Assembly: GCA_010093485.1 (NCBI GenBank)
Contig: MU001496.1
Coordinates: 648,685 to 712,684, forward strand
Length of the DNA: 64,000 nucleotides
From: Karstenula rhodostoma CBS 690.94
Lineage: Eukaryota > Ascomycota > Dothideomycetes > Pleosporales > Didymosphaeriaceae
Direction of reading: 5' to 3'
Shown: one piece after another, positions 1-10,870 of the stretch
Layout: the number at the start of each line of letters is the position of its first letter
How positions within the stretch are numbered: position 1 is the stretch's first letter
Position numbers and translations under genes: made by a program
The notes under the pieces: generated by a model
Database searches by the model: none
What the model saw: only the letters and a program-made list of their open reading frames with translations
What the model was told of the DNA's origin: nothing

Positions 1-2462
1 CTCTGAGCTTGCTCATCCCCTTTGCCATTTACGGGCTGAACCTCTTCGTAGGACGTATGCAATCGTGCAATGACGACGGCTCGGGTATCTTTGATTTGCA
101 TGACTGCGTCAATGAGTACGACAGCAATCCTTACAACGACGAGTGGAACGTCCTTGCCCCACGCCGGGCGTCTAACCCGCCCTACGATTTCGATAACTTC
201 GGCAACTCGCTCTTCATCCTCTTCCAAATCGTGTCGCAAGAAGGATGGATCGACGTCATGTGGGCATCTGAACAGATTACCGGCGTATTCACCCAGCCAT
301 CGCCATTCGCTTCTCAAGGCAACGCTGTCTACTTCGTCATATTCAACTTGCTCGGCGCCGTCTTCGTGCTGACCCTCTTTGTATCTGTCTTCATGCGCAA
401 TTATACAGAACAGACTGGAGTTGCTTTCCTCACCACAGACCAGCGATCGTGGCTTGAGCTGAGGAAACTGCTACGTCAAGTTTCGCCTTCGAAGCGACCT
501 TCCTCAACAAAGGTGCGAGAGACATGGGAAGAGTGGTGCTACCGGCGTGCTGTCCGCAAGACTGGCGGTTGGCAACGGTTCATAACAGGGCTGTTGCTTG
601 CTCACCTGGTCCTTCTTTGCCTAGAGTGGTACCCCAATCATGGCGTATGGGAACAAGTACGCGACTATATCTTCCTCCTGTTCACAATCGTGTTCATCGC
701 CAACGTGGTCATTCGGATCATTGGTCTATCCTGGCATCGGTTCCGCAAAAGCTCTTGGGATGTGTTTTCGATCTTCGCAGTATCTGGAACTTTTGTCACT
801 TCGATCCTTCGGTTGACTAATAGCAGCGAACGAGTCTTCGCTCAACTCCATAAGCTGGGGTTGGTGTCGATTGCTCTACTTCTCATACCCAGGAACAACC
901 AACTGGATCAACTCTTCAAGACGGCCGCGGCAAGTTTGGCATCCATCATGAACCTCCTGGCCACTTGGTTCGTACTCTTCTTGGTATACGCTATCGCTCT
1001 CACCCAGACCTTCGGACTGACGCGGTTTGGCGAGAACGAGACAGGGAACATCAACTTTCGAAGCGTTCCAAAAGCCCTCATTCTCCTCTTCCGGACCAGC
1101 ACTGGTGAGGGCTGGAATGAGCTGATGGAAGACTTCGCGGCGATCGATCACCCCTACTGCACCGAAGGAGAGAGATACTTTGAAAGCGATTGCGGCAGCC
1201 CAGAATGGGCACGTGCTCTGTTCGTTACCTGGAACATCCTGAGCATGTACATCTTCGTCAATCTTTTCGTGTCTTTGATATACGAAAGTTTCAGCTACGT
1301 GTATCAGCGAAGCAGTGGACTGTCGGTCATCAGCCGAGAAGAGATTCGTCGCTTCAAGCAGGCCTGGGCCGAGTTCGACCCTAACGGCACCGGTTTCATT
1401 TCCAAAGACGCGTTCCCTCGGTTGCTGGGAGAGCTCTCCGGCATCTTCGAAATGCGGATCTACGACGGCGACTTCACCGTAGGTAGTCTGATCGAAGAGT
1501 GCAGCACAAACTCCAGGAGAAACTCAGGGCTACCCGTCCAAGGCCAGAAGGAGCCTGTCACTATCGACATCAAGAAACTCAACCGACGGTTGGCTGAGCT
1601 TCCCATTGCCGAGATCCGACGTCGGCGACAGCGCATGAACACCTTTTACGAGGAAGTAATAGTATCGAGTGATCATGACCGAGGCATCCAATTCACTTCA
1701 CTACTTATGATCTTGGCTCATCACAAGGTTATTAATGATAATAAGAGCTTAAGGTAAGGATCCGGAGGCCCTCAAGTACACACGTTGCTAATACATGATC
1801 TCAGATTAGAGGAATTCCTCCGACGCCGAGCACGCCTACAACGAGTGGAAGAGGCTGTGCGGCGAAATGTCGTTATTGGATTTTTCGACACTCTCTACTG
1901 GGCACGGAGATTCCGTCGCGCACAGCAGCAGAAGGAGCACGGCCGTATGACTGCTGTACCCCAGTTCAGAGTACCCGAGATCTTCATCGACGATGAAGAT
2001 GTCGTAGATGCAGACCGAGGGCAACGGTCTATGGCTGGCAGTCCAATGCTCTCACCAGTGCACACGAATTCAGACGCGGCAGGCTGGCGAGCCTCAGGCA
2101 GCGACGCGAGGGCTCCGTCACCACCAGCCGACATGACGTTGAGAAGCCGAGCCAACTCAATACAGACCACACCACTCGGTTCACCCACTCGAGCTAATCC
2201 CCTCTCACCCACGCGCGCATCGCCACAAATGTCGCCGTTCTCGCCACCGCCTGATGGCGAGTGGCAGTTTGCATCGGCACTCAGTCGACCTCCTAGTCCG
2301 CTCGAGGGCGAAGGAGAGCTGGCGGCGCCGAGCTCTACAGGGAATCGCAGCAGGCAAAACAGCGCTGTCAGTGCAGCCGACGTTTTGGAGGTACTCGACA
2401 ACTCAGCATGGGGCGAGAGTATCCGCAGGAGTTTCACGCAGCGGCGGTCGGGTGGGAGGTGA
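1..2462 (+). CDS. cch1: Voltage-gated calcium channel alpha subunit (Cch1 type), C-terminal part
   Basis: Partial: the frame is open at the left edge, so the N-terminal half lies outside. Exons are 1-1753 and 1805-2462; the intron 1754-1804 has a gtaagg donor, a gctaatac branch and a cag acceptor, and removes an in-frame TAA. About 800 residues remain. They start in S5 of domain III, whose pore loop SQEGW is near 233-247, followed by S6 and the whole of domain IV with pore loop TGEGW near 1097-1111. An EF-hand-like segment (DPNGTGFISKD, near 1378-1410) follows, then a Ser/Pro-rich cytoplasmic tail. Glutamates in both loops fit Ca2+ selectivity. In fungi Cch1 works with Mid1 at the plasma membrane for high-affinity Ca2+ uptake. 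Four-domain channels of this architecture in ascomycetes are essentially all Cch1. Confidence 0.93.
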
Positions 2463-4083
2463 GCCGTTGTGCTCGCACATTTCCTATTGGGCATCTCAGA
2501 AAAGGTGGCCGTTTGTTGTCTCGAAGGCGGATGATCTACGACATGACGATGGAGAGGGGTGCATGGTGCAGGGCCGCGGGAAGAAGGCCCTGTGTCGGCC
2601 TCAGAATAGGTCGCAGGTGCCTGTACAGGGGCATCCTGCACACACGAATACGGTTGCATTGACGTTTGAAACTCCTGTTTGGACAAGGCGCAACAACGGG
2701 GAGCAACGCAAGACGCAAGAGGCATTTATGGTGCATTCGGGATTTCTTCTACTTTTGCGCTTGTGCATATATTCAGCGCATACATATGTGTCAACGAGCT
2801 GGAGTGATGGACGGTTTGAAGTTGTTGCGGGGGTAATTGGCGGGTGGGTGGAGAAGCTCTTTTGTAATTTTCCTCTCCGGGGTTGCATAGCGACGGCGCT
2901 GGTTGGCAAGCGTTCGAGTACCCTTGTGCGCTTTATCAAAGCATTCGAATTGTCGCGTCGAACAGTGTTGACTTGGTAGCGTGCATGTTTGTGGACGCGT
3001 CCATGGCGACGGCGTGCAGTGGCTGCGCTCATGGTGAAACTCGGCTGGCGCATCTGGCGGGGCTCTCAGACAGCTTGGCCGGCGCGCGGACCTCGCACCT
3101 GAAGTCCTCGGTCCGGACTTGAGACGGGCGAGATGGGCGAGATGGGCTGTCAGAGACACGGAGCGACTCAGGTGCGCGGCTGGCGAGCTTCTTCTAGACA
3201 GGTGGTGGAGGCAAGGTGGCAGCTTAGAGGTGTCTCCCTTGGTGGTGAGCCATGCAGGCACCGGACGCGTTTGCGAGGACGTCAGAGGTAAGCCGGAGAG
3301 TGCGGTCCTTGCTGCCATGGCGTGAATGGCGTGAATGGCCTGACGGTTCCTGCAAGGCGCGCTCCACCCTGCGAGGGAGCGATTACGCAGCGTTGGCCGT
3401 CGTTGAGGCTCCGGCGGCGGAAATTATGCCCTCGCAGTTGGGGACGCGCAGGATTGCTTGTTCCGTTGCCCAATCTGGACGGCCAGGTAGGCATCCTTCC
3501 GGGCGATCAAACAGGGAGTCTGTGAGGAAGCATGTTCGTTCTGTGGTGCACAGGGGGGGCGCTGGTTTCGAGTGCGTGGTTCGTCTTGTGTGGTAGACTA
3601 GGCTTCGCTAGGCTGGCCCGGCCGGCGTATGATGAGCATGCAGCGCGAGTGCTTAAACAAAGCTCCGTCCGCTGCACCTGGCCTGTCCTGTCCTGTCATC
3701 TTTCCATCACCTTCATTCGTTTCTGCACTCTGTTCTTCTGGCTCGACGCACAGCATCGCTCTTCTTTCGGCTGAGACTCCGAGAGCTGGTTCACGTACAT
3801 ACATACCTATCTGTCCTGCCATATATACACTGAGACCGCCGCGCCGTGGAACGCTACACCGTACGCCCGAGGGATCTGCTTGCCAACAAGACTCCACACT
3901 CTTTACGCTGGACAGCTGGACCTGTTGAACGCTCACATTCGCTGCTCCAAAGCAAACCACACCAACCCGTCTTCAAACACGCCCAGTTGCTCGTAGTACG
4001 GCAATTGACCTGATCTCCGACCCGTCTACCAAGTAATACACAACACCCCTCAACTCCAGTCTACCTCAACCTCAACCTCCACA
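2463..4083. other. Intergenic, no gene seen
   Basis: 3' flank of the calcium channel and 5' flank of the next small gene. Open frames on both strands here are short and show no recognisable domain or signal peptide. The last 400 bases are pyrimidine-rich on the plus strand, typical of a fungal promoter and leader. Confidence 0.6.
3822..3827 (+). promoter_or_regulatory. TATA-like element
   Basis: TATATA about 257 bases before the ATG at 4084, after a CT-rich stretch. It probably serves the small gene downstream, with a long leader. Confidence 0.35.
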
Positions 4084-4455
4084 ATGGTCAACACCCGCAC
4101 CAACCGCTTCTCCTTCGGCTCCCCCGTCCGCACCCCGAGCACCTCCCTCCGCCGCCTGCGCACCGCCTTCAGCCCCACGCGCTCCTCGCGCAGCATCTCG
4201 CCGTCCTCCACGGGCACCACCTCGCCGCTTGCCCGCGGCCGCACCGGCTCGCCCGACAGCCACCGCAGCTCTGGCTCCATCGAGAGCATCCGCAACCTGC
4301 TGATACTGCGCCACAAGCCGAGCGTGCTGGACCTCGAGATGGAGGAGGAGAAGCATCTCTTCGAGCACGAGCTGGAGGTGTTGGAGCCGCGGCCGAGCCT
4401 GGGCGAGGCTGGCGCGACCATGAGCATCTTCGAGGTGCTGGATGGGAAGTTCTAG
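4084..4455 (+). CDS. Small Ser/Arg/Pro-rich protein, unrecognised
   Basis: Single exon, 123 residues. The ATG has a good fungal context (CCTCCACAATGG) and follows a CT-rich leader and a TATA-like element. Residues 1-65 are basic and rich in Ser, Thr, Arg and Pro, with several SP/TP dipeptides that could be proline-directed phosphorylation sites. Residues about 66-123 are acidic and probably helical (DLEMEEEKHLFEHELEVLE), ending in SIFEVLDGKF. There is no signal peptide or membrane segment. The G/C bias at third positions, leader and start context make it a believable gene. I do not recognise the family. The basic disordered head with an acidic helical tail could be a regulatory or adaptor protein, but that is only a guess. 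Confidence 0.62.
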   Translation: MVNTRTNRFSFGSPVRTPSTSLRRLRTAFSPTRSSRSISPSSTGTTSPLARGRTGSPDSHRSSGSIESIRNLLILRHKPSVLDLEMEEEKHLFEHELEVLEPRPSLGEAGATMSIFEVLDGKF

Positions 4456-6737
4456 GTGGTTGATGGGGCTCACGCGGCGTTTTTCTATGGGTCTGACTGG
4501 GCTGGGCTGATGCGTGGGGTTTCCACGGTCGGTCGGTCGGCGTTTGGGTTTGCTTTCGTTAACGATGTTAAGACGATTCTTCACTGCGGCTCGGCATGCA
4601 TGGCTAAGAGGGAGGTCGGTCGCGGGCTGTGACTGGCTTCCGCGAGCGAGCTGCTTTTTCTTCACACTTTTATGTTCGTTCTCTCGACATGAGGGTGCTT
4701 CGATCAACATATACCCGGATTGGAACAGACTGCCAATGGTTTGGGGGGATATATATCTTTTTTTATCCGAGGGATTTCTGAATACATTCATTTATTCTTT
4801 CATCCACCATCGCCTTTATCGTGCATGTCGATGATACATTGCACCTCTCCAACGACGATAACTCGGTCCCAAAAAGCGTTGGGGAAAACGTCCACGTACA
4901 CTCACCACGTCGCCCTCCCCCGCAAGCATCACCCCAGCTCCACCGCATGAACTCCCCGACCCGAATAACAACGAAGCCCACACGTCACGTCTACCTTCCC
5001 CACCCACCTCTCAAGCATCCCCCCGTCCGATCACAACATATCACGAGCTCCACGCCGCGCGCATCGCATCGCAAATCTCCCGCCTCACGCCCCCTCGAAA
5101 ATCTCCCGCCGCACGGGCACACACTCTACATGTTACCTCGGGCGCGGGCGGCGATAACAGCCCGCTATCTTAGCGTACCGGGCGCGATGGGGAGTGGGAG
5201 TGTAAGATTGCAGGGGCGCCATCTCTACGTAGCTCGGCGGGGGGTTTTGGCCGTCAGCCGAGTGAGCGTCATTACGAGCCGTGGGGAAAATTTCGGAGGT
5301 GCAAGAGAAATGGGTGGGTGCGGACATTGGGCTCAGACAGAAGACGGTCGGATGACGGATGGAACAGAATGTTTGAGTGATGAGGCTCGGACTTTGCGCG
5401 CATGGATACGAAGTCGATACGATACGATGGATACCTACGTCCAAGGCTGAGGTGCGTGCAGCGCTAGTCGAGTCAAACATGGACGTACCGCAGCTGTCAA
5501 TGTTTTCTGGGACGTAGCGGGTGCTTGGAATAGATCGTGCAAAGGGCGTGTTCCCTCTCCTGGTCTGACGAAACTGGCACCCCGCAGAGGGTTCCTGTAT
5601 TGCGTTTTGCCGCGGCTTGCAGAAGCTCGCGAAGAGTCAACGACGGGTCTAACGAGACCACCAACACCAGCACAGGTAGGCTTCCGGGACCCCGAGGTAC
5701 AGAATTAGATCGCGATGTCGGAAGAGCGCATGACGCAGAGAGAAAAAGGCGTCCCGTTGCTCGGACTTTCGCGACGGAGTCTGTCCAGGGCTGTTGTGTA
5801 TACATACGTATGATGTACCTAACCCAATCTGCTCACCTTGCACATCCGAAAGAGGATAGCATGTCTTAATCTGGACATCAGGCCTATCCGCGCGGTCACA
5901 CGGCCGCCTCGATGAAGAAAACACCGTTCTAGCGTCTGGCTTGCAGATGACGTTTCTCCAGGCGCCCAGCGATCCATCGATGGCTTCGTGCTCCGGGGCG
6001 GTGGTAACGTTAGCGCGCGCGAGGCCGTGAGGCGCCGCTGTTTGGCGCAGACGCGGATTGTGCTTGGTGGGGATCTCGGCGTTGAACATGGGTTGGTATT
6101 GCAACAAGGCGAGTTGGGGGTTGGGTTGGTGCTGGTAGAGGTTGCGCGTTGTGTCCGGCTTTATGGTGTGCGAGTGCAGAGCACCTGTGGAGTTGAAAGT
6201 GGATGGACAGCACTGAGCGAGATTCTAGAGAACATGTACGGTTGGCCCTAGCCCTGAGATTTTATTTACTGTTCCATAGATCGTATATCGTCAGTGAGTG
6301 CTCCGGACAGAGTTTCCACGATTTGGGATAGAGGACTAATCTATCCACAGACTCGATTTTTTTGTCATTATTTCCCTCCAGATAGAGGACTGAAGCTAAG
6401 CACTTCCTTTTTCGAGTGCAAAAACATCTGTACGCTAATCCACGCTGTTCGATGTACCAGGGAACAGAGGTACTATGTCTTGCACGTTCAAACTTCCCAA
6501 AGTGGTATTTTTCTGCGGCCGTTGATTACTGGAGTCAAATTCAACCTGAATGTTATAGTCCAATCAGGCGGTAAGTTCGCTCGTGGAAGCCGGTTAAGCT
6601 AGTGCACTTTTGGGACTAGCATGAGTCTCTTTCTCCATCTTTCGGCCCCCGCATCAACGACAATATAAACATGTCCGGCTCACCTCAGCGTCTACATTTC
6701 CGCACCCGCATGCTTTCTGCTCATATCTGATTCCACC
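4456..6737. other. Gene-poor stretch with a degenerate repeat copy
   Basis: No convincing gene. It holds one copy of a short dispersed repeat (5576-5634, listed separately). In 6290-6560 an AT-richer patch repeats GATAGAGGACT (near 6328 and 6382). The open frames are short, overlap each other on opposite strands and look random. Confidence 0.55.
5576..5634 (+). repeat. Dispersed repeat, copy A (degenerate)
   Basis: About 59 bases that align with 34516-34572 in the same orientation. The best part, GCGGCTTGCA(A/G)AAGC(T/G)CGCGAAG, is nearly identical, and several differences are C/T or G/A transitions. This suggests two remnants of one older element, possibly altered by repeat-induced point mutation. 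The full element could not be delimited. Confidence 0.5.
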
Positions 6738-8407
6738 ATGGAGCACTTGCCACAGGAGTTGATTGACAAAATCAGCAGCCACCTAGATGCCAACGAACTG
6801 AAGCAGACTCTCACGGTGAACCAGAAGTTTCAGGCGGCAGCTGAGCGCTACTCGGGGGCTTTTGTTGAGTACAGCCTCACTGAAGCCAATTTCAACAAGT
6901 TTTTGGATACATTTAGCAATCACCGATTCCGCTACCTCCGCCGCGTCAAGTTTGCAACGGTTCTTCCTGCTCCAGAGGACAACGACGATGGTCAATTGGG
7001 ATCCTCGCTCTGTCGGGAATCTCAGGACGACCTCAAGGCTCTCGATGTAGAGTTTACCAGGCAGATTAAATTGTTGTTTGCTTTAATGTGGAAAGTCGAG
7101 GACCGCGTGCGAGGCTGGTCCTGGTAACATTCAACTTACTATCTGCACACCTACTATGGACGTGGATCCCAATTGGTTTTGCCGCCATCGCGTCTTTGTT
7201 AGTTGGCGCATACACCTTCTTGCATCACAAGATCTGCCTACTCTTGGCTCAATTCGCTCCCTTCACATTGTCAGTGGAGCGCCATTCGACCCATTCCAAG
7301 AGCCCACACAAGCGCTACGAATGTTAGGTCTGCGGGTGCTTCTAGACATCGCAAAGAAGCTTCCCAATCTTAACGTCCTTTCCTTTGCGATCGGGGGCAA
7401 TGAGTGGCCAACACCCCTCAGTGATGAAGTAGCAACAAAACTCTGGCGTGTATACCAAGGGCCGCGTCGAGATTCGCGACATGAATTTGCAAATGCGCTT
7501 AACGATATATCTCTCCCGGCCCTCAGGGAAGTTCAGCTGAATTTCATCCAGCCCAGCAGCCACGTCGAGATGCTTCCCCACTATGCCCAACCTCACTGCG
7601 CCAAAATTACACGACCCCTTTAGTTCAAGCCTCCGGATACTGTCCTACGGACTCCGTCGCTTGTGTATCTTCGCCGTCATAGATGCAACCTTCTTTCTAC
7701 CTGACGATGGAAGCACACCATCATGGCCATACCTTGAAAGCATGAACATCAAATTCCACATGGCAAGCCCTTCCGGAACTTACTACTTTCGCGGTTCCAG
7801 GAACGCCTTGCGTGATACAGGCTACGAGATACATCCTGAAACTTCGTATCCTCCACTTGAGCAGACAGCTTAAGACAGGAAAGACGATATGGAAGTCGAC
7901 TACGCTGACTGGAACTATTCAGCGATGGCGCAGTATCGGATTCTGCCCGACGACACCACGCTTGGTACTTTTCTCATTGCGTTTGCGGAGTCGACGAAAC
8001 ACATGCCGCGCTTGAAGGAAGCCGTGCTATGGTGCCCGCTCAGATACAACGTCGGAGACATGGTGTCTACGGATGACAGCGAGGATGAGGATTCAAAGCT
8101 GGTTCAAGGGGACGGGACAGACATGGCCTGGGGTATCGCATATACCGCACCTGGTGAGATTGCTTTCAGCGAGCATCCTGGTGTGAGCCACGCCGCTTCA
8201 CGCCAGCTTTGGTGGAAGGTTGGCAAATGCCGCCCCAGTCCCCATGTGTGTGAGCATATCCGGCAAGTGGGCTACCAGCAGCATGGCGAAGACCTGATTG
8301 AGTACTGGGATGACGAGTGGTACGGGGATAAGCTTGTGAGTCGAAGCGTGTTTGAACAGTTCGAATGGAGGGTCTTCCCGGATTTCGAGCGGAGCTGGAA
8401 ATACTAA
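6738..8407 (+). pseudogene. F-box protein pseudogene
   Basis: The first frame (6738-7125) begins MEHLPQELIDKISSHLD, a clear F-box opening, and the ATG follows CCACC. Coding similarity in style continues through the locus but the frame changes twice: near 7110-7120 the continuation (AGPGNIQLTICTPTMDVDP) is one frame on, and near 7570-7585 it moves on again (FPTMPNLTAPK). An in-frame TAA at 7871-7873 then interrupts it before DRKDDMEVDYADWNYS and the last block ending FPDFERSWKY. No plausible intron repairs these breaks without deleting coding sequence. The intact ancestor would have been roughly 550 residues, a usual size for the large fungal F-box families that lack recognisable C-terminal repeats. 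F-box proteins recruit substrates to SCF ubiquitin ligases. Sequencing error could account for one break but hardly for all three. Confidence 0.75.
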
Positions 8408-9535
8408 AGATCACGAACGCCTCACATGTTGTTCATCAAATGAGGAAATGAAAAGATTCCGCGCAGGCTATATATAGTGCTTCTTTAAGCTGACTATCCT
8501 CGACGTAGAAGGATACCGAAAAGAAACAAAGAGCTCTTCCACGCCAATACTGTGCCCTCAGTGGTGGAGCGAAGGCAGCGTCCTCCTACCAGTTCACCGG
8601 TTTCGTGAAGTCACGTTTCTGAACCTTCCACTTCCTCGCAATAGCCCGAACGGCATTTTGAAGTTGAGTCTTGTCATCTCAGGCTTCGATACGTAGTTTG
8701 AGAGACATCCCCGAACATGTGAGCTCTCCGAACGTGCGGTGATTCCACCCCGGAGACATGGATTCTACGGAGCTTCCAAACTTCAACTCCTACCACTGCG
8801 AATATGTGCCACTCGTCTCTCGGAGAACATAACATGCGATCCGATATTGTCGCACGCACGCCCCTCGTTACCCGGAGGACTGGAGAGCTCCTAAACATCT
8901 CACTATTTTGTTCGCCACGTGCGAATACCTACCACTTATCTTGCGGAGGATGTGTGATGTTCTAAAGTTCCGTGTTCTGGATCCGGGAGGTGCGCACCGC
9001 ACCACTTACCTTCCGGGGATTTCGACTCAACTTGCGAATAACTCAACCTACCTTTTGGGCTTCTACGTTTCCGGCGTTCGCTCCGGAAACAGCGCACACG
9101 CACCACTCATCTTGCGAAGAAATGCACTGATATCTCGGAGAACCTGGAAACCCCTAAGCTTCTGGAAATGTGTTCGCATGTTTCGAACATCTACGCCTTT
9201 TGGCATGATGTAGCTGGTCCTGGATTAGCCTTGCGCCTGTCATGTTTGGGATGCTGGCCCTCATCTGTATTTTATAGATTATCGTACGCTCATCTTTTGT
9301 AAACTCAAAATGATATCAACTTTGGGCTATTCATCCACCTGTACTGGTAAAGCAATTAATCACGTGGAAAAGGTGCAATCAGCGTGAGGAATGGCACGGG
9401 GAAGGACACCGCCAAAAACATGCGATCTTCCAAAAGTTGCTGAGTGAAGTCCGCCGGCGTGACCAAAATCGCAGGTCGCCAGCGACTCTGTTCTATATGC
9501 AACCTATCGTGCATCGTTATCGATGCAAACCACGC
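8408..9535. other. Intergenic with imperfect short repeats
   Basis: Between the F-box relic and the convergent arrestin gene. 8690-9190 is occupied by irregular direct repeats (listed separately). The rest (8408-8680 and 9190-9535) shows no gene. Confidence 0.6.
8690..9190 (+). repeat. Imperfect direct repeats of about 40-70 bp
   Basis: At least six related units share a core of the type GCGAAT-N-CCACTyaTCTTGCGGAGgA. Units can be recognised at about 8798, 8851, 8921, 8991, 9033 and 9092. The spacing is irregular (42-70 bp), as in an old decayed minisatellite. No open reading frame runs through it with protein-like composition. Confidence 0.5.
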
Positions 9536-10870
9536 TCATCCTGGCCGCACTGCCACCTTTACGAAGCTCATACCGCCAAGCTCAGAAGCAGGCGTCGAGA
9601 CACTGGACGTCGTGCTAGATCCCCTGCTCCGAGCGTACGCCAGAGACGTCTCACTCGAAGACCCTTGTTCCAGCTGGAAATTGCTCTCGTACTGAGGTGC
9701 AAACTCTCGAGATGGCTCCCTCGGTGCGTACGGCGGCAGCGGCTCGTCTTCCTCCTCTTCAAGCACGCCAGGCATCAACTCGCGCGGCACACGAGGTAGA
9801 ATCTCTAGCAGCGTCGTGAATCGCACTGTGAACTCCCTCCCCTCGTACTTGAGTACTACGGCAACGGAGAGGTCGTATCGGCGCGTGACGGTGTAAGTTT
9901 TGAAGCTGGGTACGCATTCTGCGTCGTCGACGAGGCGGAAGTTGTGCGCGAGTTTTGTTTTGGTGTTGAACGGGAGGGGTTTCTCTAGGTTGGTTTTGGA
10001 GAGACAGGTCACGCGTTTAAGATGGATGTCTTCGGGCGAGGAGGCAGATTGGCCGCATATGGAGGTCGTGTGGGTGCTCATTTTGACGGTCACAGAGTCG
10101 AGGGTGCATTGTGAGACTTGACATTGGGGTGCGTGCGAAACATCTTCAAGGGAAATGTAGAGCGGTATGTTTTGACCTGGAGCGATCATCTCGGGGTGGT
10201 GAATGGTGGGGACGATCCGGGGACCGGCGTTGCTTGCGGATCTGTGACGGGACAGCTTGGACATGGCTTTATCCATGGTTGTTCGACTGTCTGAAAGCGG
10301 CTTCCATATCTGTGCATAGAGGACACGCGAGTAGGCTTGTGGTTCCAACTGTATGTTGTCGGGAGTTGGGTGATATGGAAGTATCTCTTGAGTCTCCAAT
10401 GGTCTGTGACTTCCCCCTCTGACAAGTGTCGCTCGGAGGAAATATGTTATGACCGCCTGGCCGCCGGACGTATCTGTTTGGAAAGATGGTGGCAGTGGGT
10501 GGGGACTCTTGAGGTATTTCGGCCCATGTTGCCATTTTGAATACCGCGGTGTTGTCAACTCGGGAAACTTGAAGTCGAAGGTCCGAGACTCTTTATTCGA
10601 TGCGAGTAGGCATCCTGACAGTAGGTCTTGTTCGAAGTTGAACAGCCGAACGCGTTCTTGATACCTCTGCATTGGCGCCGTGGCATCAGCACGGTGTGGG
10701 TTGTAGACTGGTCGGTTCGTAGTAGTCGTGCAGACGCCCGAGAAGCTGATTCTGAGTGCTGCAACATTTTCCTCATTCTCAACTCCTAATACAACTCTTC
10801 CTGTGACTTTGTCTCCACGACGATACACTCTCGCGTCGCCATCGACGAGGATGCGCAAGTCAGGCACCAT
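9536..10870 (-). CDS. Arrestin-like protein (alpha-arrestin / ART family)
   Basis: Single exon, 444 residues. Residues about 1-150 form an arrestin N domain (MVPDLRILVDGDARVYRRGD, then KVTGRVVL) and residues about 205-350 an arrestin C domain. The C-terminal tail is acidic, then Ser/Thr-rich, and contains LPPY within EPLPPYAPREP, an L/PPxY-type motif that binds WW domains of Rsp5/Nedd4 ubiquitin ligases. Fungal alpha-arrestins bring such ligases to plasma-membrane transporters and receptors to trigger endocytosis, and some, such as PalF/Rim8, act in pH signalling. Which cargo this one serves cannot be read from the sequence. The start chosen is the first Met of the domain. No intron is needed. 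Confidence 0.82.
   Translation of the reverse strand: MVPDLRILVDGDARVYRRGDKVTGRVVLGVENEENVAALRISFSGVCTTTTNRPVYNPHRADATAPMQRYQERVRLFNFEQDLLSGCLLASNKESRTFDFKFPELTTPRYSKWQHGPKYLKSPHPLPPSFQTDTSGGQAVITYFLRATLVRGGSHRPLETQEILPYHPTPDNIQLEPQAYSRVLYAQIWKPLSDSRTTMDKAMSKLSRHRSASNAGPRIVPTIHHPEMIAPGQNIPLYISLEDVSHAPQCQVSQCTLDSVTVKMSTHTTSICGQSASSPEDIHLKRVTCLSKTNLEKPLPFNTKTKLAHNFRLVDDAECVPSFKTYTVTRRYDLSVAVVLKYEGREFTVRFTTLLEILPRVPRELMPGVLEEEEDEPLPPYAPREPSREFAPQYESNFQLEQGSSSETSLAYARSRGSSTTSSVSTPASELGGMSFVKVAVRPG

Noticed and set aside
1895..2725. 276-codon minus-strand frame
   Set aside because: Antisense shadow of the calcium-channel tail.
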